A DNA stretch of 64,000 nt. Origin: Rhodococcus sp. SBT000017 (lineage in GTDB: Bacteria > Actinomycetota > Actinomycetes > Mycobacteriales > Mycobacteriaceae). The stretch's first letter is position 1, and the number at the start of each line of letters is the position of its first letter. Positions 23,101 through 32,881 of the stretch are shown here, piece by piece. The notes below the pieces were generated by a model that worked only from the letters and a program-made list of their open reading frames with translations, was not told where the DNA came from and did not search any database. Location of the stretch: the NCBI RefSeq assembly GCF_003688915.1, contig NZ_REFU01000002.1:310001-374000 (forward strand), read 5' to 3'. The position numbers and the translations under genes were made by a program.

Positions 23101-24012
23101 TCAGGCGTCGCTGAACGTCTTGCGCCTCGCACTGTCTGCGATGGTGACTCCCGCTTCGCTCAGCCTGCGCGCGGTCTCCTGAGCCGAGACCGGTTCTCCC
23201 ACTGTGTCGTACGAGCCCGTCGGTACCACAGAGTGCACGACGGTGTCCTCGTAGACGTGGACCAGGTTGTATCCCTGGGCACCGTCGCGACCGCGCAATC
23301 CGCCTGCGGGCACGTTCAGATCCTGGGTGTAGCACGTGGCCGACGCCACCGAGACGGGAATACCCGCGAACGTGGCCGTCGTCGAATAGTGCAGGTGCCC
23401 AGCGAGAATGGATCGCACGTCGGTTCCGCGCAGCACGTCGGCCAGGCGCGGCTGATCGATCAGCTCGACCAGTACCGCGAGATCGAGCACGGTCGGCACC
23501 GGCGGATGATGCATCGCCAGGATCGTGCCGAACTCGGCGGGCGTGGCGAGTGTGTCGGCGAGCCAGGCCAATTGCTCGTCGCCCAGCTCACCGTGATGAC
23601 GGCCGGGAACCGTCGTGTCCAGTGTGACGACACGGAGACCGTCGACGTCGTGGACGCGGTCTATGGACTGCACGGTCGGTTCGGCGTCGAGAAGCTTCTG
23701 GCGGAACGTCGCACGGTCGTCGTGATTACCCATCGCCCAGACGATCTGCGCACCGAGTTCCTCGGCCACCGGCTCGACCAACGCCCGCAGCTTCTCGTAG
23801 GCACCGGCCTCGCCCTTGTCCGTCAGGTCTCCGGTGAACACCAACGCGTCGGGACGCACACCCGAGTTGCGTACGTCGGTCATCACTTGTTCGAGCCGCA
23901 ACTCACTGTCCACGCCGCCGTACAACCGACCGCCACCGTCGACGAGATGCGTGTCGCTGACGTGCAACAAGCAGTGATGGGGGCGTGGGTACTCGGCCAT
24001 CCGAGACTTCAT
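23101..24012 (-). CDS. calcineurin-like metallophosphatase (CpdA/Icc-like phosphodiesterase)
   Basis: A 303-residue metallophosphoesterase. All core motifs are visible: HVSDTHLV (about 16-23), [11 protein letters not shown] (about 62-72), [10 protein letters not shown] (about 97-106), AMHHPP and LAGHLHYS (about 210-217), which bind two metal ions. The set matches the 3',5'-cyclic-AMP phosphodiesterase/Icc family, so it may hydrolyse cAMP or another cyclic nucleotide; the substrate is inferred. The ATG at 24012 (MKSRMAEY) has a GAGAG ribosome site; ATG 24000 is an alternative. Confidence 0.88.
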   Translation of the reverse strand: MKSRMAEYPRPHHCLLHVSDTHLVDGGGRLYGGVDSELRLEQVMTDVRNSGVRPDALVFTGDLTDKGEAGAYEKLRALVEPVAEELGAQIVWAMGNHDDRATFRQKLLDAEPTVQSIDRVHDVDGLRVVTLDTTVPGRHHGELGDEQLAWLADTLATPAEFGTILAMHHPPVPTVLDLAVLVELIDQPRLADVLRGTDVRSILAGHLHYSTTATFAGIPVSVASATCYTQDLNVPAGGLRGRDGAQGYNLVHVYEDTVVHSVVPTGSYDTVGEPVSAQETARRLSEAGVTIADSARRKTFSDA

Positions 24013-24171
24013 CGAACTCTCGCTCACGATCGGACCTACCGTTTTGCGATCGCCCGGGTCGGACGAACGCCACTGCTGCAAGCCAAGCATACGAGCGTTC
24101 ACTGAGAAGAAGCTGGTCGGATCTCGGCGGTGAACACCGCACGAACTTCCGGCGTGTGACAAATTGTGGGC

Positions 24172-24981
24172 ATGACGAAACCGAAGTTGATCACACTTCT
24201 CGCAACTGCAGGACTGACGGTGGGATCGATGGTCGGCATCGGCGTCGCGCCCGCTGCCGCGCAGGAGCTGCCGACCGTGGTGCTGGTGCACGGAGCCTTC
24301 GCGAACAACACCAGCTGGGACGGCGTCGCCGAGAACCTCCGCGGCCGCGGCTACCCCGTGGTGACGGCGGACAACTCGCTGCGCGGGCCGGCAGTCGACG
24401 CGGCCTCGGTCACCGATGTCGTCGAGAGTATCGACGGTCCGGTGATCCTGGTGGGCCATTCGTACGGCGGCACGGTGATCAGCAACGTGCATGCCGACAA
24501 CGTGGAAGCACTCGTCTACGTCGCCGCGTTCATGCCCGTAGAAGGTGAACCCGTCGCTCTGGAACTCGACCCCATCCGATTCCCGGTGACCGCGCTGGTG
24601 CCGCCGGTGATCGGCCTGACGATCGTCGACGACGCGTCGAACATCATCGGTAAGAACGTCGATTCATACATCACGCCCGCACTGTTTCGCCCGTTCTTCG
24701 CGCCCGATGTGAGCGAGGAGCAGGCCGCGCGCATGGTCGCGAATCAGAAGACGATCGCTGCCGGTGCACTGCTCGAGCCGAGCGGTCCGCCGTCCTGGGC
24801 GCACACGCCGTCGTGGGCGCTGATCCCCCAGCAGGATCAGATCATCCCGACCTCCGCCGAGCGGTTCATGGCGCAGCGGGCGGGCGCTCAGGTGACCGAG
24901 GTGCCGGGTTCGCACGCGATCCTGGTCTCCAACCCCATGGCCGTGTCCGATCTTGTCGTCGCGGCAGACGCGGGTAGCTGA
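24172..24981 (+). CDS. secreted alpha/beta hydrolase
   Basis: A 269-residue exported hydrolase. A signal peptide covers residues 1 to about 32 ([14 protein letters not shown]). The alpha/beta fold starts [11 protein letters not shown] (oxyanion region HGAF) and has the nucleophile elbow VGHSYGG near 96; the C-terminal His lies in PGSHAI. It resembles the EstC/hydroxynitrile-lyase-like esterases common in actinobacteria. Substrate unknown. I chose the ATG at 24172 over a GTG two codons upstream because the signal peptide then starts in the usual way. Convergent with the acyl-CoA dehydrogenase pair; a perfect 16-bp hairpin lies between. Confidence 0.85.
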   Translation: MTKPKLITLLATAGLTVGSMVGIGVAPAAAQELPTVVLVHGAFANNTSWDGVAENLRGRGYPVVTADNSLRGPAVDAASVTDVVESIDGPVILVGHSYGGTVISNVHADNVEALVYVAAFMPVEGEPVALELDPIRFPVTALVPPVIGLTIVDDASNIIGKNVDSYITPALFRPFFAPDVSEEQAARMVANQKTIAAGALLEPSGPPSWAHTPSWALIPQQDQIIPTSAERFMAQRAGAQVTEVPGSHAILVSNPMAVSDLVVAADAGS

Positions 24982-24997
24982 CACCTCACGAAACGAA

Positions 24998-25036
24998 CTC
25001 GGGCCCGGCCACCTGTCGAAGGTGGCCGGGCCCGAG
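24998..25036. terminator. bidirectional terminator hairpin
   Basis: A perfect 16-bp stem (24998-25013 with 25021-25036) and 7-nt loop in the gap between the convergent hydrolase and acyl-CoA dehydrogenase genes. It can serve both strands. Confidence 0.8.
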
Positions 25037-25053
25037 GAGTTTCATGACGAGCG

Positions 25054-26181
25054 TCAGATCCCGATGAGGTCGTGATCGGCTACCTTCGACGCCAGAATGC
25101 GCAGGTGCTCGTCGGCACCACCGAGAGTGTGCTCGATGGCCACCAGCCGACTGGTGTAGTGCCCGACCGGATATTCGGCCGTGACGCCGATTCCGCCGTG
25201 CAACTGGATGGCCTCCTGGCCGATCTTGCGACCGGACCGCGAGATCTGCAGCTTCGCGCGCGACGCGATCGTCGTGTCGACGTTGCCGTCCGCCAACGAC
25301 ATCGTGGCGTACAGACTCATGCTGCGGGCGAGTTCGAGCAGCACGTACATGTCCGCCGCCCGGAAGGTGAGCGCCTGGAACTTGGCCAGCGGAACCCCGA
25401 ACTGCTTGCGCGCCTTGAGGTAATCGGTGGTCAGCCGCAACGCCTCCTCCATGGCACCGATCGCCTCGGCGCACAACGCAGCCTGAGCCCGCACCTCCGC
25501 ACCGGTGATGGCCGCTGCCGCGTTCTCGGCGGTGCCGAGCGGTTCGGCTGCGACATCGACGAATTCGATCTGAGCGGCGCGCTGACCGTCGTGGGTGGCG
25601 TAGGACTTGCGCGTGAGACCGGTCGCGTCGGCATCGACCACGAACAGTCCCGTTCCACCGGTGGGCAGCGCGGCACTGACGACGATCACGTCTGCGCTAC
25701 CGCCGTGCGGAACCGGGTTCTTGACGCCGTTGATCGACCACGAACCGCCGTCCTCGGTGGCGGTGGTGGCGACCTCGATGTTGGGCCAGCGGCTGCCGGA
25801 TTCGTTGTGCGCGAACGCCAACATCGACGACCCCTCGGCCACCGGCGGCAGCAGCCGCGCGCGCTGGTCGGCGCTACCGAGCTCGGAGATCAACCCGCCG
25901 GGGACGAGGACGGCGTCGAGAATCGGCTCCGGTGCGAGCCGTCGTCCGACCTCGGTCATCACGGCCATGATCTCCACGGGACCGGCGTCCATCCCGCCGT
26001 CTTCCTCGCTGAACGTCAGACCCAGCAGGCCGACCTCGGCCAACTGCTTCCAGACGTCGGTGCTCCAGCCCAGCTCACCGGCAACGATCTTGTTGCGCTT
26101 CTCGGTGTCGTAGGCCCGCGTGAGCACCTCACGAGTGGTGTCGCGCAGCAGCTTCTGCTCTTCGTTGAGTTCGAAATCCAT
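25054..26181 (-). CDS. acyl-CoA dehydrogenase, second subunit of an adjacent pair
   Basis: A 375-residue FadE-type protein. N-terminal helical, middle beta (SWSINGVKNPVPHGGSADVIVVSA) and C-terminal helical domains are present, with QLHGGIGVTAEYPVGHY near the end. It lies 16 bp downstream of, and is co-directional with, another acyl-CoA dehydrogenase of similar size. In actinobacteria such pairs (ChsE types, for example FadE26/FadE27) form alpha2-beta2 enzymes that act on steroid side-chain CoA esters and share one FAD site. That this pair does so is inference from gene order and size. The ATG at 26181 starts the conserved DFELNEEQKLLRD. Confidence 0.9.
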   Translation of the reverse strand: MDFELNEEQKLLRDTTREVLTRAYDTEKRNKIVAGELGWSTDVWKQLAEVGLLGLTFSEEDGGMDAGPVEIMAVMTEVGRRLAPEPILDAVLVPGGLISELGSADQRARLLPPVAEGSSMLAFAHNESGSRWPNIEVATTATEDGGSWSINGVKNPVPHGGSADVIVVSAALPTGGTGLFVVDADATGLTRKSYATHDGQRAAQIEFVDVAAEPLGTAENAAAAITGAEVRAQAALCAEAIGAMEEALRLTTDYLKARKQFGVPLAKFQALTFRAADMYVLLELARSMSLYATMSLADGNVDTTIASRAKLQISRSGRKIGQEAIQLHGGIGVTAEYPVGHYTSRLVAIEHTLGGADEHLRILASKVADHDLIGI

Positions 26182-26197
26182 GTCTTCAGATGCTCCC

Positions 26198-27373
26198 TTA
26201 CAGTCCGAGAATCGCAGAGGCGATGATGGTGCGCTGAACCTCGTTCGAGCCGCCGTAGATCGACACCTTGCGGTAGTTGAGATACCCCGGTACCGAGCGC
26301 TGCGCCCAGCCCTCGCTCTCGATGTCCTCGCCCGCCTCGTAGGGCAGTGAGTCCGGCCCGGCAACGTCCATCAGCAATTCGGTCGTGGCCTGCTGCAGTT
26401 CCGATCCCCGCAGCTTGAGGATGGACGACGCCGGATTCGGCTTGCCGTCGTCCGAGCTGGACACCAAACGCAGCTGAGTCAGCTCGAGGGCGAGCAGTTC
26501 GTTCTCGACCTCGGCCATCTTGGCCGCGAACAAGGGGTCCTCGAGCAGCGTGCCGCTGCCGACCTTCGTCTGTGCTGCGTGCTTCTTCGCTTGTCCCAGA
26601 TGCACTTTGGTGTGTCCGGCACGGGCGACGCCGGTGCGCTCGTTGCCGAGCAGGAACTTGGCGTAGCTCCAGCCCTGGTTCTCCTCGCCCACGAGGTTCT
26701 CCGCCGGAACGCGGACGTTGTCGAAGAAGACCTCGTTGACCTCGACACTGCCGTCGATCAGCTTGATGGGGCGCATCTCGATGCCGGGAGTGTTCAGATC
26801 GATCAGCAGGAACGAGATTCCGGCCTGCTTCTTCGGCGCATCCGGGTTGGTGCGCACGAGCGCGAAGATCCAGTCGGCGTACTGGCCGAGCGTGGTCCAC
26901 GTCTTCTGTCCGTTGACGATGTAGTCGTCACCATCGCGGATGGCGGTGGTGCGCAACGACGCCAGGTCCGATCCGGCCTCGGGCTCGGAGAAGCCCTGGC
27001 ACCACCAGATATCGAGGTTCGCCGTCTTGGGCAGGAACTTCTCCTTGAGCTCCTGAGAGCCGAACGTCGCGATGACCGGGCCGACCATCGAGGCGTTGAA
27101 CGCCAGCGGCTCGGGCACCGACGCCAACTGCATCTCATCGAGCCAGATGTGACGCTGCACAGCGGTCCAGTCGCGGCCACCGAACTCCGCGGGCCAATGC
27201 GGCACCGCCAAGCCGTTCTCGTTGAGGATTCGCATGGTCGTGACCACCTCGTCCTTGCTCAACTCCTGACCCGTCGCGCTCTTCTCGCGAATCTCGGCGG
27301 GGACCTTCGTGGTGAAGAACGTCCGCATCTCGTCACGGAACGCGGCCTCTTCTTCTGTGAGGGCAAGATTCAT
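26198..27373 (-). CDS. acyl-CoA dehydrogenase, first subunit of an adjacent pair
   Basis: A 391-residue FadE protein. The FAD/substrate region WWCQGFSEPEAGSDLASLRTTA (in part) is at about 126-146, TWTTLGQYADW follows, a Glu in LGNERTGVA (near 247) lies where long-chain type dehydrogenases keep the catalytic base, and IYGGSNEVQRTIIA is the C-terminal signature. It is the promoter-proximal gene of the FadE pair and probably supplies FAD binding together with its partner. Substrate, possibly a sterol or branched acyl-CoA, is not determined by sequence. Divergent from the phosphatase gene at 27452. Confidence 0.92.
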   Translation of the reverse strand: MNLALTEEEAAFRDEMRTFFTTKVPAEIREKSATGQELSKDEVVTTMRILNENGLAVPHWPAEFGGRDWTAVQRHIWLDEMQLASVPEPLAFNASMVGPVIATFGSQELKEKFLPKTANLDIWWCQGFSEPEAGSDLASLRTTAIRDGDDYIVNGQKTWTTLGQYADWIFALVRTNPDAPKKQAGISFLLIDLNTPGIEMRPIKLIDGSVEVNEVFFDNVRVPAENLVGEENQGWSYAKFLLGNERTGVARAGHTKVHLGQAKKHAAQTKVGSGTLLEDPLFAAKMAEVENELLALELTQLRLVSSSDDGKPNPASSILKLRGSELQQATTELLMDVAGPDSLPYEAGEDIESEGWAQRSVPGYLNYRKVSIYGGSNEVQRTIIASAILGL

Positions 27374-27451
27374 CGACAATCCTCCAAGCTCGTTCGCGTA
27401 TCTTCGTATCGACCGTACTCCCTGGTAACTCTGGGATATTCTCCGCTCACT

Positions 27452-28006
27452 ATGACTCTTCTGGCACTGGTTCGGCACGGTGAAACGAACTGGAATCTGC
27501 ACGGGCGTCTGCAGGGCTCTTCGGACATTCCTCTCAACGACACCGGCCGCGCCCAGGCCCGCGAGGCCGGCCACGACCTCGAGTACCGGGCCTGGGACCA
27601 CCTGGTCAGCTCCCCGCTGATCAGAGCGGCGGAAACTGCAGACATCATCGGCGCGCACCTGGGCCTGACCCGCACCGCCGAGTTCCCCGATCTGGCCGAG
27701 CGGCATTTCGGTGACGCCGAGGGGTTCACCGATTGGGATGCGTACTCGCACTGGCCGGACGGCCGGTATCCGGGCTTGGAGCCGCGATCGAACCTGATCG
27801 TGCGAGGCGTGCGCGGCGTGGACGAGATCGCCTCGCGCTATCCGGACTCCGCGGTGATCGCCGTTGCGCACGGAGGCGTCATCCGGGCGATCTTCGACGC
27901 GATCCGGCGACGCCACTCACCCCGCATCCTCAACGCCGGCGTTTCCACCCTCGAACACGACGGTTCTCGCTGGACCGTTCGCACCATCAACGGCGTCCCG
28001 GTCTGA
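27452..28006 (+). CDS. histidine phosphatase family protein
   Basis: A 184-residue phosphoglycerate-mutase-like phosphatase. The phospho-accepting His is in LVRHGETNWN (about 6-15), with the second Arg in SSPLIRAAETA (about 53-63) and the second active-site His in AVAHGGV (near 141). It most likely dephosphorylates a small molecule; the substrate is unknown. The ATG at 27452 follows an AT-rich gap shared with the divergent acyl-CoA dehydrogenase. The RidA gene follows after 14 bp. Confidence 0.88.
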   Translation: MTLLALVRHGETNWNLHGRLQGSSDIPLNDTGRAQAREAGHDLEYRAWDHLVSSPLIRAAETADIIGAHLGLTRTAEFPDLAERHFGDAEGFTDWDAYSHWPDGRYPGLEPRSNLIVRGVRGVDEIASRYPDSAVIAVAHGGVIRAIFDAIRRRHSPRILNAGVSTLEHDGSRWTVRTINGVPV

Positions 28007-28020
28007 CAGAGTTTTCCTTC

Positions 28021-28503
28021 ATGGAGATCGAACGTCGCATCACCGAACTGGGCTTCACGTTGCCCGGCGAACCGACCGCCCCACCTGGTTTCGAGTTCTC
28101 GTTCGAGTGGGTGCGCGTGCGCGGCAACCGGGTCTTCGCCTCGGGCCATTCACCTCTGGCGGAAGACGGCGCCCTGGCAGGCCCGTTCGGCGCGGTGCCG
28201 TCCGAGGTGAGTCTCGACGCCGCCACCGACGCCGCGCGCGACGCGGCTCTCGCCGTGCTGGGCAGCCTCGCCCGTGCGATCGGTGACCTCGATCGAATCA
28301 GCGCATGGCTGACCGTGACCGGATCGGTCAACGCCGACCACGGATTCACCCAGACCACCACCGTCGTCAACGGCTTCTCGGATCTGGTGCTCGCCATCTT
28401 CGGTCCGGAGATCGGTGCCCATGCCCGCACCGCACTCGGGGTGGCTGCACTGCCGATGAACAACACCGTGGTGGTGTCAGCGGAACTGGAGATGGACGGG
28501 TAG
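28021..28503 (+). CDS. RidA (YjgF/YER057c/UK114) family protein
   Basis: A 160-residue protein of the RidA superfamily in the longer actinobacterial form. Seen are VRVRGNRVFASGHSPLAEDGAL and GSLARAIGDLDRISAWLTVTGSVNAD (in parts), the usual trimer-interface strands and helices. The arginine that canonical RidA uses to deaminate 2-aminoacrylate is not obvious at the expected C-terminal position (RTALGVAALPMNNTVV has an Arg a few residues before), so activity is uncertain. Co-directional with the phosphatase gene 14 bp upstream. Confidence 0.85.
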   Translation: MEIERRITELGFTLPGEPTAPPGFEFSFEWVRVRGNRVFASGHSPLAEDGALAGPFGAVPSEVSLDAATDAARDAALAVLGSLARAIGDLDRISAWLTVTGSVNADHGFTQTTTVVNGFSDLVLAIFGPEIGAHARTALGVAALPMNNTVVVSAELEMDG

Positions 28504-28542
28504 GTTCTGCTCCACTCGTACATACGGCGAAAGCGGGCGCAG

Positions 28543-30033
28543 ATGGTGCGCAGATCGATTCTTGCTCTGGTCGCGATCCTCATCGGCATCCTGGGATTGT
28601 CCGGCTGCAGCTCGTCCTCCCAGTCATTGCCGGACCGGGTGAAGGACGAGGGCGTACTGGTCGTCGGCACCGAGGGCACCTACAGCCCGTTCACCTATCA
28701 GGGCGGCGACGGACAACTCACCGGATACGACATCGACGTCATCAACGCCGTCGGGGCCGAGTTGGGCGTACGCGTCGACTTCGTGCAGACCCCGTTCGAC
28801 TCGATCTTCGCCGGTCTGCAGTCCCAACGCTTCGACCTCATCGCCAACCAGGTCTCGATCACCCCGGCGCGCCAGTCGGCCTACGACCTGTCCACGCCCT
28901 ACACGGTGTCGGAAGGCCAGATCCTCACCGCCGCAGACGACTCCACCATCACCTCTCTCGCCGACCTGGCGGGCAAGACCACTGCCCAGTCCTCGACGAG
29001 CAACTGGGCGGAGGTCGCGGCGGACGCGGGCGCGAACGTCGAAGCCGTCGAGGGATTCGTCCAGGCGGTCACGCTCGTCAAGGACGGCCGCGTCGACGCC
29101 ACCGTCAACGACTCCCTCGCCATCGCCGAGTACCTGCAGCAGACCGGCGACACCGGAGTGAAAATCGCCGGCGAGACCGGCGACACGACCCTGCAATCCT
29201 TCGTGGCCCGCAAGGACAGTGGGCTGATGGACGAGGTCGACACCGCCATCGACACACTCCGCGAGAACGGCACCATCGCCGAGATCTCGAACAAGTACTT
29301 CGGCAGCGACGTCGCAGCACCGACCGCGGACACCGTGGTTCCGGAGAGCGATGACGCGGGTTCCACGGCACCGTCCAAAACGCAGCTCGTTCTCGACAAC
29401 CTGTGGCCGATGCTCAAAGCCACGGTGACCATGACGATTCCGCTGACCGCCATCAGCTTCGTGATCGGACTCGTGATCGCTCTCGCGGTGGCGCTCGCTC
29501 GCATCTCGTCGATCACGCCGCTCGCTGCGGTCGCCCGGTTCTACGTCTCGATCATCCGCGGCACTCCGCTGCTGCTGCAGCTGTTCATCATCTTCTACGG
29601 GCTACCGCAATTCGGCATCGTGATCTCGCCGTTCCCGGCCGCAGTGGTCGCGTTCTCGCTGAATGTCGGTGGCTACGCGGCCGAGGTGATTCGTGCCGCG
29701 ATACTGAGCGTGCCCAAGGGCCAGTGGGAGGCCGCACAGACCATCGGGATGGGATACCGAACCACGTTGCAGCGCATCGTGCTTCCACAGGCACTGCGCA
29801 CCGCAGTACCGCCGTTGTCGAACACGCTGATCTCGCTGGTCAAGGACACCTCGCTCGCATCGACCATCCTCGTGACCGAGCTGCTACGGGTCGCGCAACT
29901 CGCGGCGGCACCGACATTCGACTTCTTCACCCTGTACACCGTTGCGGCGCTCTACTACTGGGTGATCTGCATCGTTCTCTCGTTCTTCCAAGGCAAACTC
30001 GAAGTCCGACTCGACAGGTACGTGGCCAAATGA
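28543..30033 (+). CDS. polar amino acid ABC importer, fused substrate-binding lipoprotein and permease
   Basis: A 496-residue fusion. The N-terminus has a lipoprotein signal with lipobox LSGC (Cys about residue 22); an SBP_bac_3 binding domain spans about 35-255 ([30 protein letters not shown]). After a short linker comes a His/Glu/Gln-type permease (about 285-490) with five hydrophobic helices and the EAA loop [23 protein letters not shown]. Fused SBP-permeases like this occur for glutamine/glutamate and other amino acids; the ligand is not determined. The stop overlaps the ATPase start (ATGA), so both halves of the transporter are one operon. Confidence 0.92.
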   Translation: MVRRSILALVAILIGILGLSGCSSSSQSLPDRVKDEGVLVVGTEGTYSPFTYQGGDGQLTGYDIDVINAVGAELGVRVDFVQTPFDSIFAGLQSQRFDLIANQVSITPARQSAYDLSTPYTVSEGQILTAADDSTITSLADLAGKTTAQSSTSNWAEVAADAGANVEAVEGFVQAVTLVKDGRVDATVNDSLAIAEYLQQTGDTGVKIAGETGDTTLQSFVARKDSGLMDEVDTAIDTLRENGTIAEISNKYFGSDVAAPTADTVVPESDDAGSTAPSKTQLVLDNLWPMLKATVTMTIPLTAISFVIGLVIALAVALARISSITPLAAVARFYVSIIRGTPLLLQLFIIFYGLPQFGIVISPFPAAVVAFSLNVGGYAAEVIRAAILSVPKGQWEAAQTIGMGYRTTLQRIVLPQALRTAVPPLSNTLISLVKDTSLASTILVTELLRVAQLAAAPTFDFFTLYTVAALYYWVICIVLSFFQGKLEVRLDRYVAK

Positions 30034-30776
30034 CAGACCTGCTGGAAGTATCCGCACTGAAGAAATCGTTCGGGCCACTCGAGGTGTTGAAGGACATCTC
30101 GTTCGGCGTGCCATCCGGCACCGTCACCGTCATCATCGGCCCCTCCGGATCCGGCAAGACCACGGTGCTGCGCACTCTGAACGCACTCGATCAGGCCGAC
30201 GCAGGCCTCATCCGCATCGGGGACGTGTCGGTGGATTTCGCTCAGCCGGTCGGCGCGGCGCAGCTCCGGCACTTCCGCGCCCAGAGCGGCATGGTGTTCC
30301 AGAGCCACAACCTGTTTCCACACAAGACGGTACTGCAGAACATCATCGAGGGACCGGTGATCGTGCAGAAGCGCGCCAAGGACGACGCCATTCGCGACGC
30401 GCACGCAATCCTCGATCAGATCGGTCTCGACGCCAAATCCGACCAGTACCCGTTCCAGCTCTCCGGAGGCCAGCAACAACGCGTCGGAATCGCCAGAGCT
30501 CTTGCGCTGCGCCCCAAGCTGATGCTGTTCGACGAACCTACCTCGGCTCTCGATCCCGAACTCGTCGGCGAGGTACTGGCCGTGATCAAAGGCCTTGCCG
30601 CGCAGGGCTGGACGATGGTGATCGTCACCCATGAAATCCGCTTCGCGCAGCAGGTAGCCGATCAGGTGCTGTTCATCGAGAACGGCGTCGTCCTCGAACG
30701 AGGAACGCCGGAGCAGGTGCTGGTGAACCCGACCGAGCCGCGTACCCGCCAGTTCCTGCAACGGATATTGGCCTAG
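30030..30776 (+). CDS. amino acid ABC transporter ATP-binding protein
   Basis: A 248-residue GlnQ-type ATPase that powers the fused binding protein/permease. Walker [10 protein letters not shown] (about 37-45), Q-loop [10 protein letters not shown] (about 88-97), signature [15 protein letters not shown] (about 146-160), Walker [13 protein letters not shown], and H-loop TH are all intact. Starts by ATGA overlap with the upstream gene. A repeat-type hairpin lies just after the stop codon, against the convergent molybdenum hydroxylase operon. Confidence 0.95.
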   Translation: MTDLLEVSALKKSFGPLEVLKDISFGVPSGTVTVIIGPSGSGKTTVLRTLNALDQADAGLIRIGDVSVDFAQPVGAAQLRHFRAQSGMVFQSHNLFPHKTVLQNIIEGPVIVQKRAKDDAIRDAHAILDQIGLDAKSDQYPFQLSGGQQQRVGIARALALRPKLMLFDEPTSALDPELVGEVLAVIKGLAAQGWTMVIVTHEIRFAQQVADQVLFIENGVVLERGTPEQVLVNPTEPRTRQFLQRILA

Positions 30777-30780
30777 CGGC

Positions 30781-30827
30781 CAGTGGAGTGGTTGAGTGCC
30801 GCCTAGGGCACTTGATCACTCCACTGC
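30781..30827. terminator. hairpin repeat, family A copy 1, between convergent genes
   Basis: A long imperfect stem: CAGTGGAGTGGTTGAGTGCC against its near-complement at 30807-30826, around a short loop. It follows the ATPase stop by four bases and overlaps the 3' end of the convergent paoC-like gene. A copy with 37 of 47 identical positions is at 50402-50448, with a paired change that keeps one base pair, so the structure is under selection. Confidence 0.7.
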
Positions 30828-32881
30828 GTCAGCACCTTGTCCAGGGTGATCGGCAGGTCGCGGACTCGGACGCCGGTGGCGTTGTAGACGGCATTGCCGA
30901 TTGCCGCCGAGGATCCGACTGCGCCGATCTCACCGATTCCCTTGCCGCCCATCGGCGCGAGTTCGGTGTCGACCTCCTCGACCCACATGGCCTCGAGATC
31001 GGTGACGTCCGCACACGCCGGGATGTGGTACTCCGCGAGATCGTGATTGGCGAACCCGCCGAACTCGTGATCGGTGATGCCGTTCTCCATCAGCGCCATG
31101 CCGAGTCCGAACGTCATGCCGCCGATGAGCTGAGACCTCGCCAGCCGCGGATTCATCACCGCGCCGATGCCGAACACCCCGAGCATCCTGCGCACTCGGA
31201 CCTCACCGGTGTCGATGTCGACGGCGACCTCGGCGAATTGAGCGCCGAACGCCATGCGCGCCAGCTCCTTCTGGCCCTCGACGTCGTCGGTGGTGTCGGC
31301 CTCGGCCGAGTTTCCCGGCTCGTACGAACCCTGCGCCTTCAAGGAGTGGCAGACCTTGGTGACGGCCCAGCCCCACGACGAGGTACCGGAGGACCCACCG
31401 GCTCCGGGAGCCGTCGGGAGCGCACTGTCTCCCAGGGCCAGAACCACGGTGTCCGCGTCGACCCCGAGGGCATCGGCCGCGATCTGGCGCAGCACGGTGC
31501 GCGCGCCGGTTCCGATGTCCGACGCAGCCACGGACACCGTGATGGTGCCGTCCTGCTCCACTCGCGCCGACGCGGTACTCGGTGAGATCAGCACCGGGTA
31601 GCTCGCCGTCGCGACTCCCATTCCGATCAGGGTGTTGCCCTCTCGACGCTGACCGGGCGCGGAATCGCGGCGGTCCCACCCGAACTTCTCGGAACCCTCG
31701 CGAAGGCACTGCACCACGCTGCGTGAGCTGAACGGGTTGCCACTGGCGGGATCGACGTCCGGCTCGTTGCGGATACGCAGTTCGATCGGATCGATGCCGG
31801 TGGCCACCGCCAATTCGTCGATGGCCGTCTCGACGGCGAACATGCCGGGCGCTTCGCCGGGTGCCCGCATCCACCGCGGCGTTCCGACGTCCAGCTGTGC
31901 GAGTCGGTGGGTGGTGCGACGGTTCGGGGCCGCGTAGATGTGGCGAGTGGATTCCGAAGTGTGCTCGCAGAACTCGAAGATCGTGCTGGTCTGCTGAAAC
32001 GAATCGTGCACGATCGATTGCAGCGTGCCAGCCGAATCAGCGCCAAGCCGAACGTGGTTGAGCGTCGGGGTTCGGTAGCCGACGAGATCGAAGAGCGCCT
32101 GCCTCGGCAGCACCAATTTGACGGTGCGCCCGGTGGCTCGCGCGGCCATCGCCGCAAGGATCACGTTGGGCCGAGAGCTGCCCTTGGCTCCGAATCCACC
32201 GCCGACGTTCTCCGCGATCACGCGAACGTTCTCTGGCTCGAGGTCGAATGCCGTGGCGAGGTCGCCCTGAACACCGGACGGTGCCTGCGTCGAATCCCAC
32301 ACCGTCAGAATGCCGTCGGACCACTGCGCCGTGGTGGCGTGCGGTTCCATCGGACTGTTGTGCATCGGCGCGGTGGAGTACCAGTGGTCGACGAGGTGCT
32401 CGGCCGATGCCAGCGCCGCGTCGGGATCGCCGACGGTGACGTCGGTGGGAAAGCCCGCGTTGACGGACTCGGGTGCGTACAGCGTGCTGTGCTCGGCCGT
32501 CAGACCGTTGTCGGGCGAGCGCACATCGGCGTAGTGCACGTTAACTCGGGCTGCGGCGGCGCGGGCGTCCTGGAGAGTGTCGGCCAGGACGACTGCCACG
32601 ATCTGACCGCGATAGGCGACGGTGTTCGACTGCAGCACATGCAGTTCGGCGTCCTCGAGATCACCCAGTTGCTCGGCGTTGCCGTGCCACAGCACTGCGT
32701 GAACCGCGGCGTCGGCGTCCAGTTCGACACGTTCGACCGAGCCCGCAGGAATTGTCGCGGGCACGTACCAGGCGAACAGCTGCCCGACGGCCGGCGGCTG
32801 CTCGGCGGCGTACCGAGCCCGGCCGGTGACCTTCGCGATCGATTCGGTGCGCTGAATCGGTTGTCCGATAGATGCCGTCAT
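30803..32881 (-). CDS. paoC: molybdenum cofactor-binding subunit of aldehyde/xanthine oxidoreductase, PaoC-like
   Basis: A 692-residue molybdoenzyme subunit of the xanthine dehydrogenase family. Seen are GRARYAAEQ at the start, MEPHATTAQW (about 173-182), GGGFGAKG, MRAPGEAPGMFAVETAIDELA, GAGGSSGTSSW (MoCo binding) and GKGIGEIGAVGSS near the end with the proton-accepting Glu at 651. It oxidises an aldehyde or heterocycle with water as oxygen source. The ATG at 32881 overlaps the end of the FAD gene (ATGA). The order Fe-S, FAD, Mo matches paoABC/yagTSR. The symbol is by resemblance; the Actinobacterial substrate is unknown. Confidence 0.9.
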   Translation of the reverse strand: MTASIGQPIQRTESIAKVTGRARYAAEQPPAVGQLFAWYVPATIPAGSVERVELDADAAVHAVLWHGNAEQLGDLEDAELHVLQSNTVAYRGQIVAVVLADTLQDARAAAARVNVHYADVRSPDNGLTAEHSTLYAPESVNAGFPTDVTVGDPDAALASAEHLVDHWYSTAPMHNSPMEPHATTAQWSDGILTVWDSTQAPSGVQGDLATAFDLEPENVRVIAENVGGGFGAKGSSRPNVILAAMAARATGRTVKLVLPRQALFDLVGYRTPTLNHVRLGADSAGTLQSIVHDSFQQTSTIFEFCEHTSESTRHIYAAPNRRTTHRLAQLDVGTPRWMRAPGEAPGMFAVETAIDELAVATGIDPIELRIRNEPDVDPASGNPFSSRSVVQCLREGSEKFGWDRRDSAPGQRREGNTLIGMGVATASYPVLISPSTASARVEQDGTITVSVAASDIGTGARTVLRQIAADALGVDADTVVLALGDSALPTAPGAGGSSGTSSWGWAVTKVCHSLKAQGSYEPGNSAEADTTDDVEGQKELARMAFGAQFAEVAVDIDTGEVRVRRMLGVFGIGAVMNPRLARSQLIGGMTFGLGMALMENGITDHEFGGFANHDLAEYHIPACADVTDLEAMWVEEVDTELAPMGGKGIGEIGAVGSSAAIGNAVYNATGVRVRDLPITLDKVLTQWSDQVP

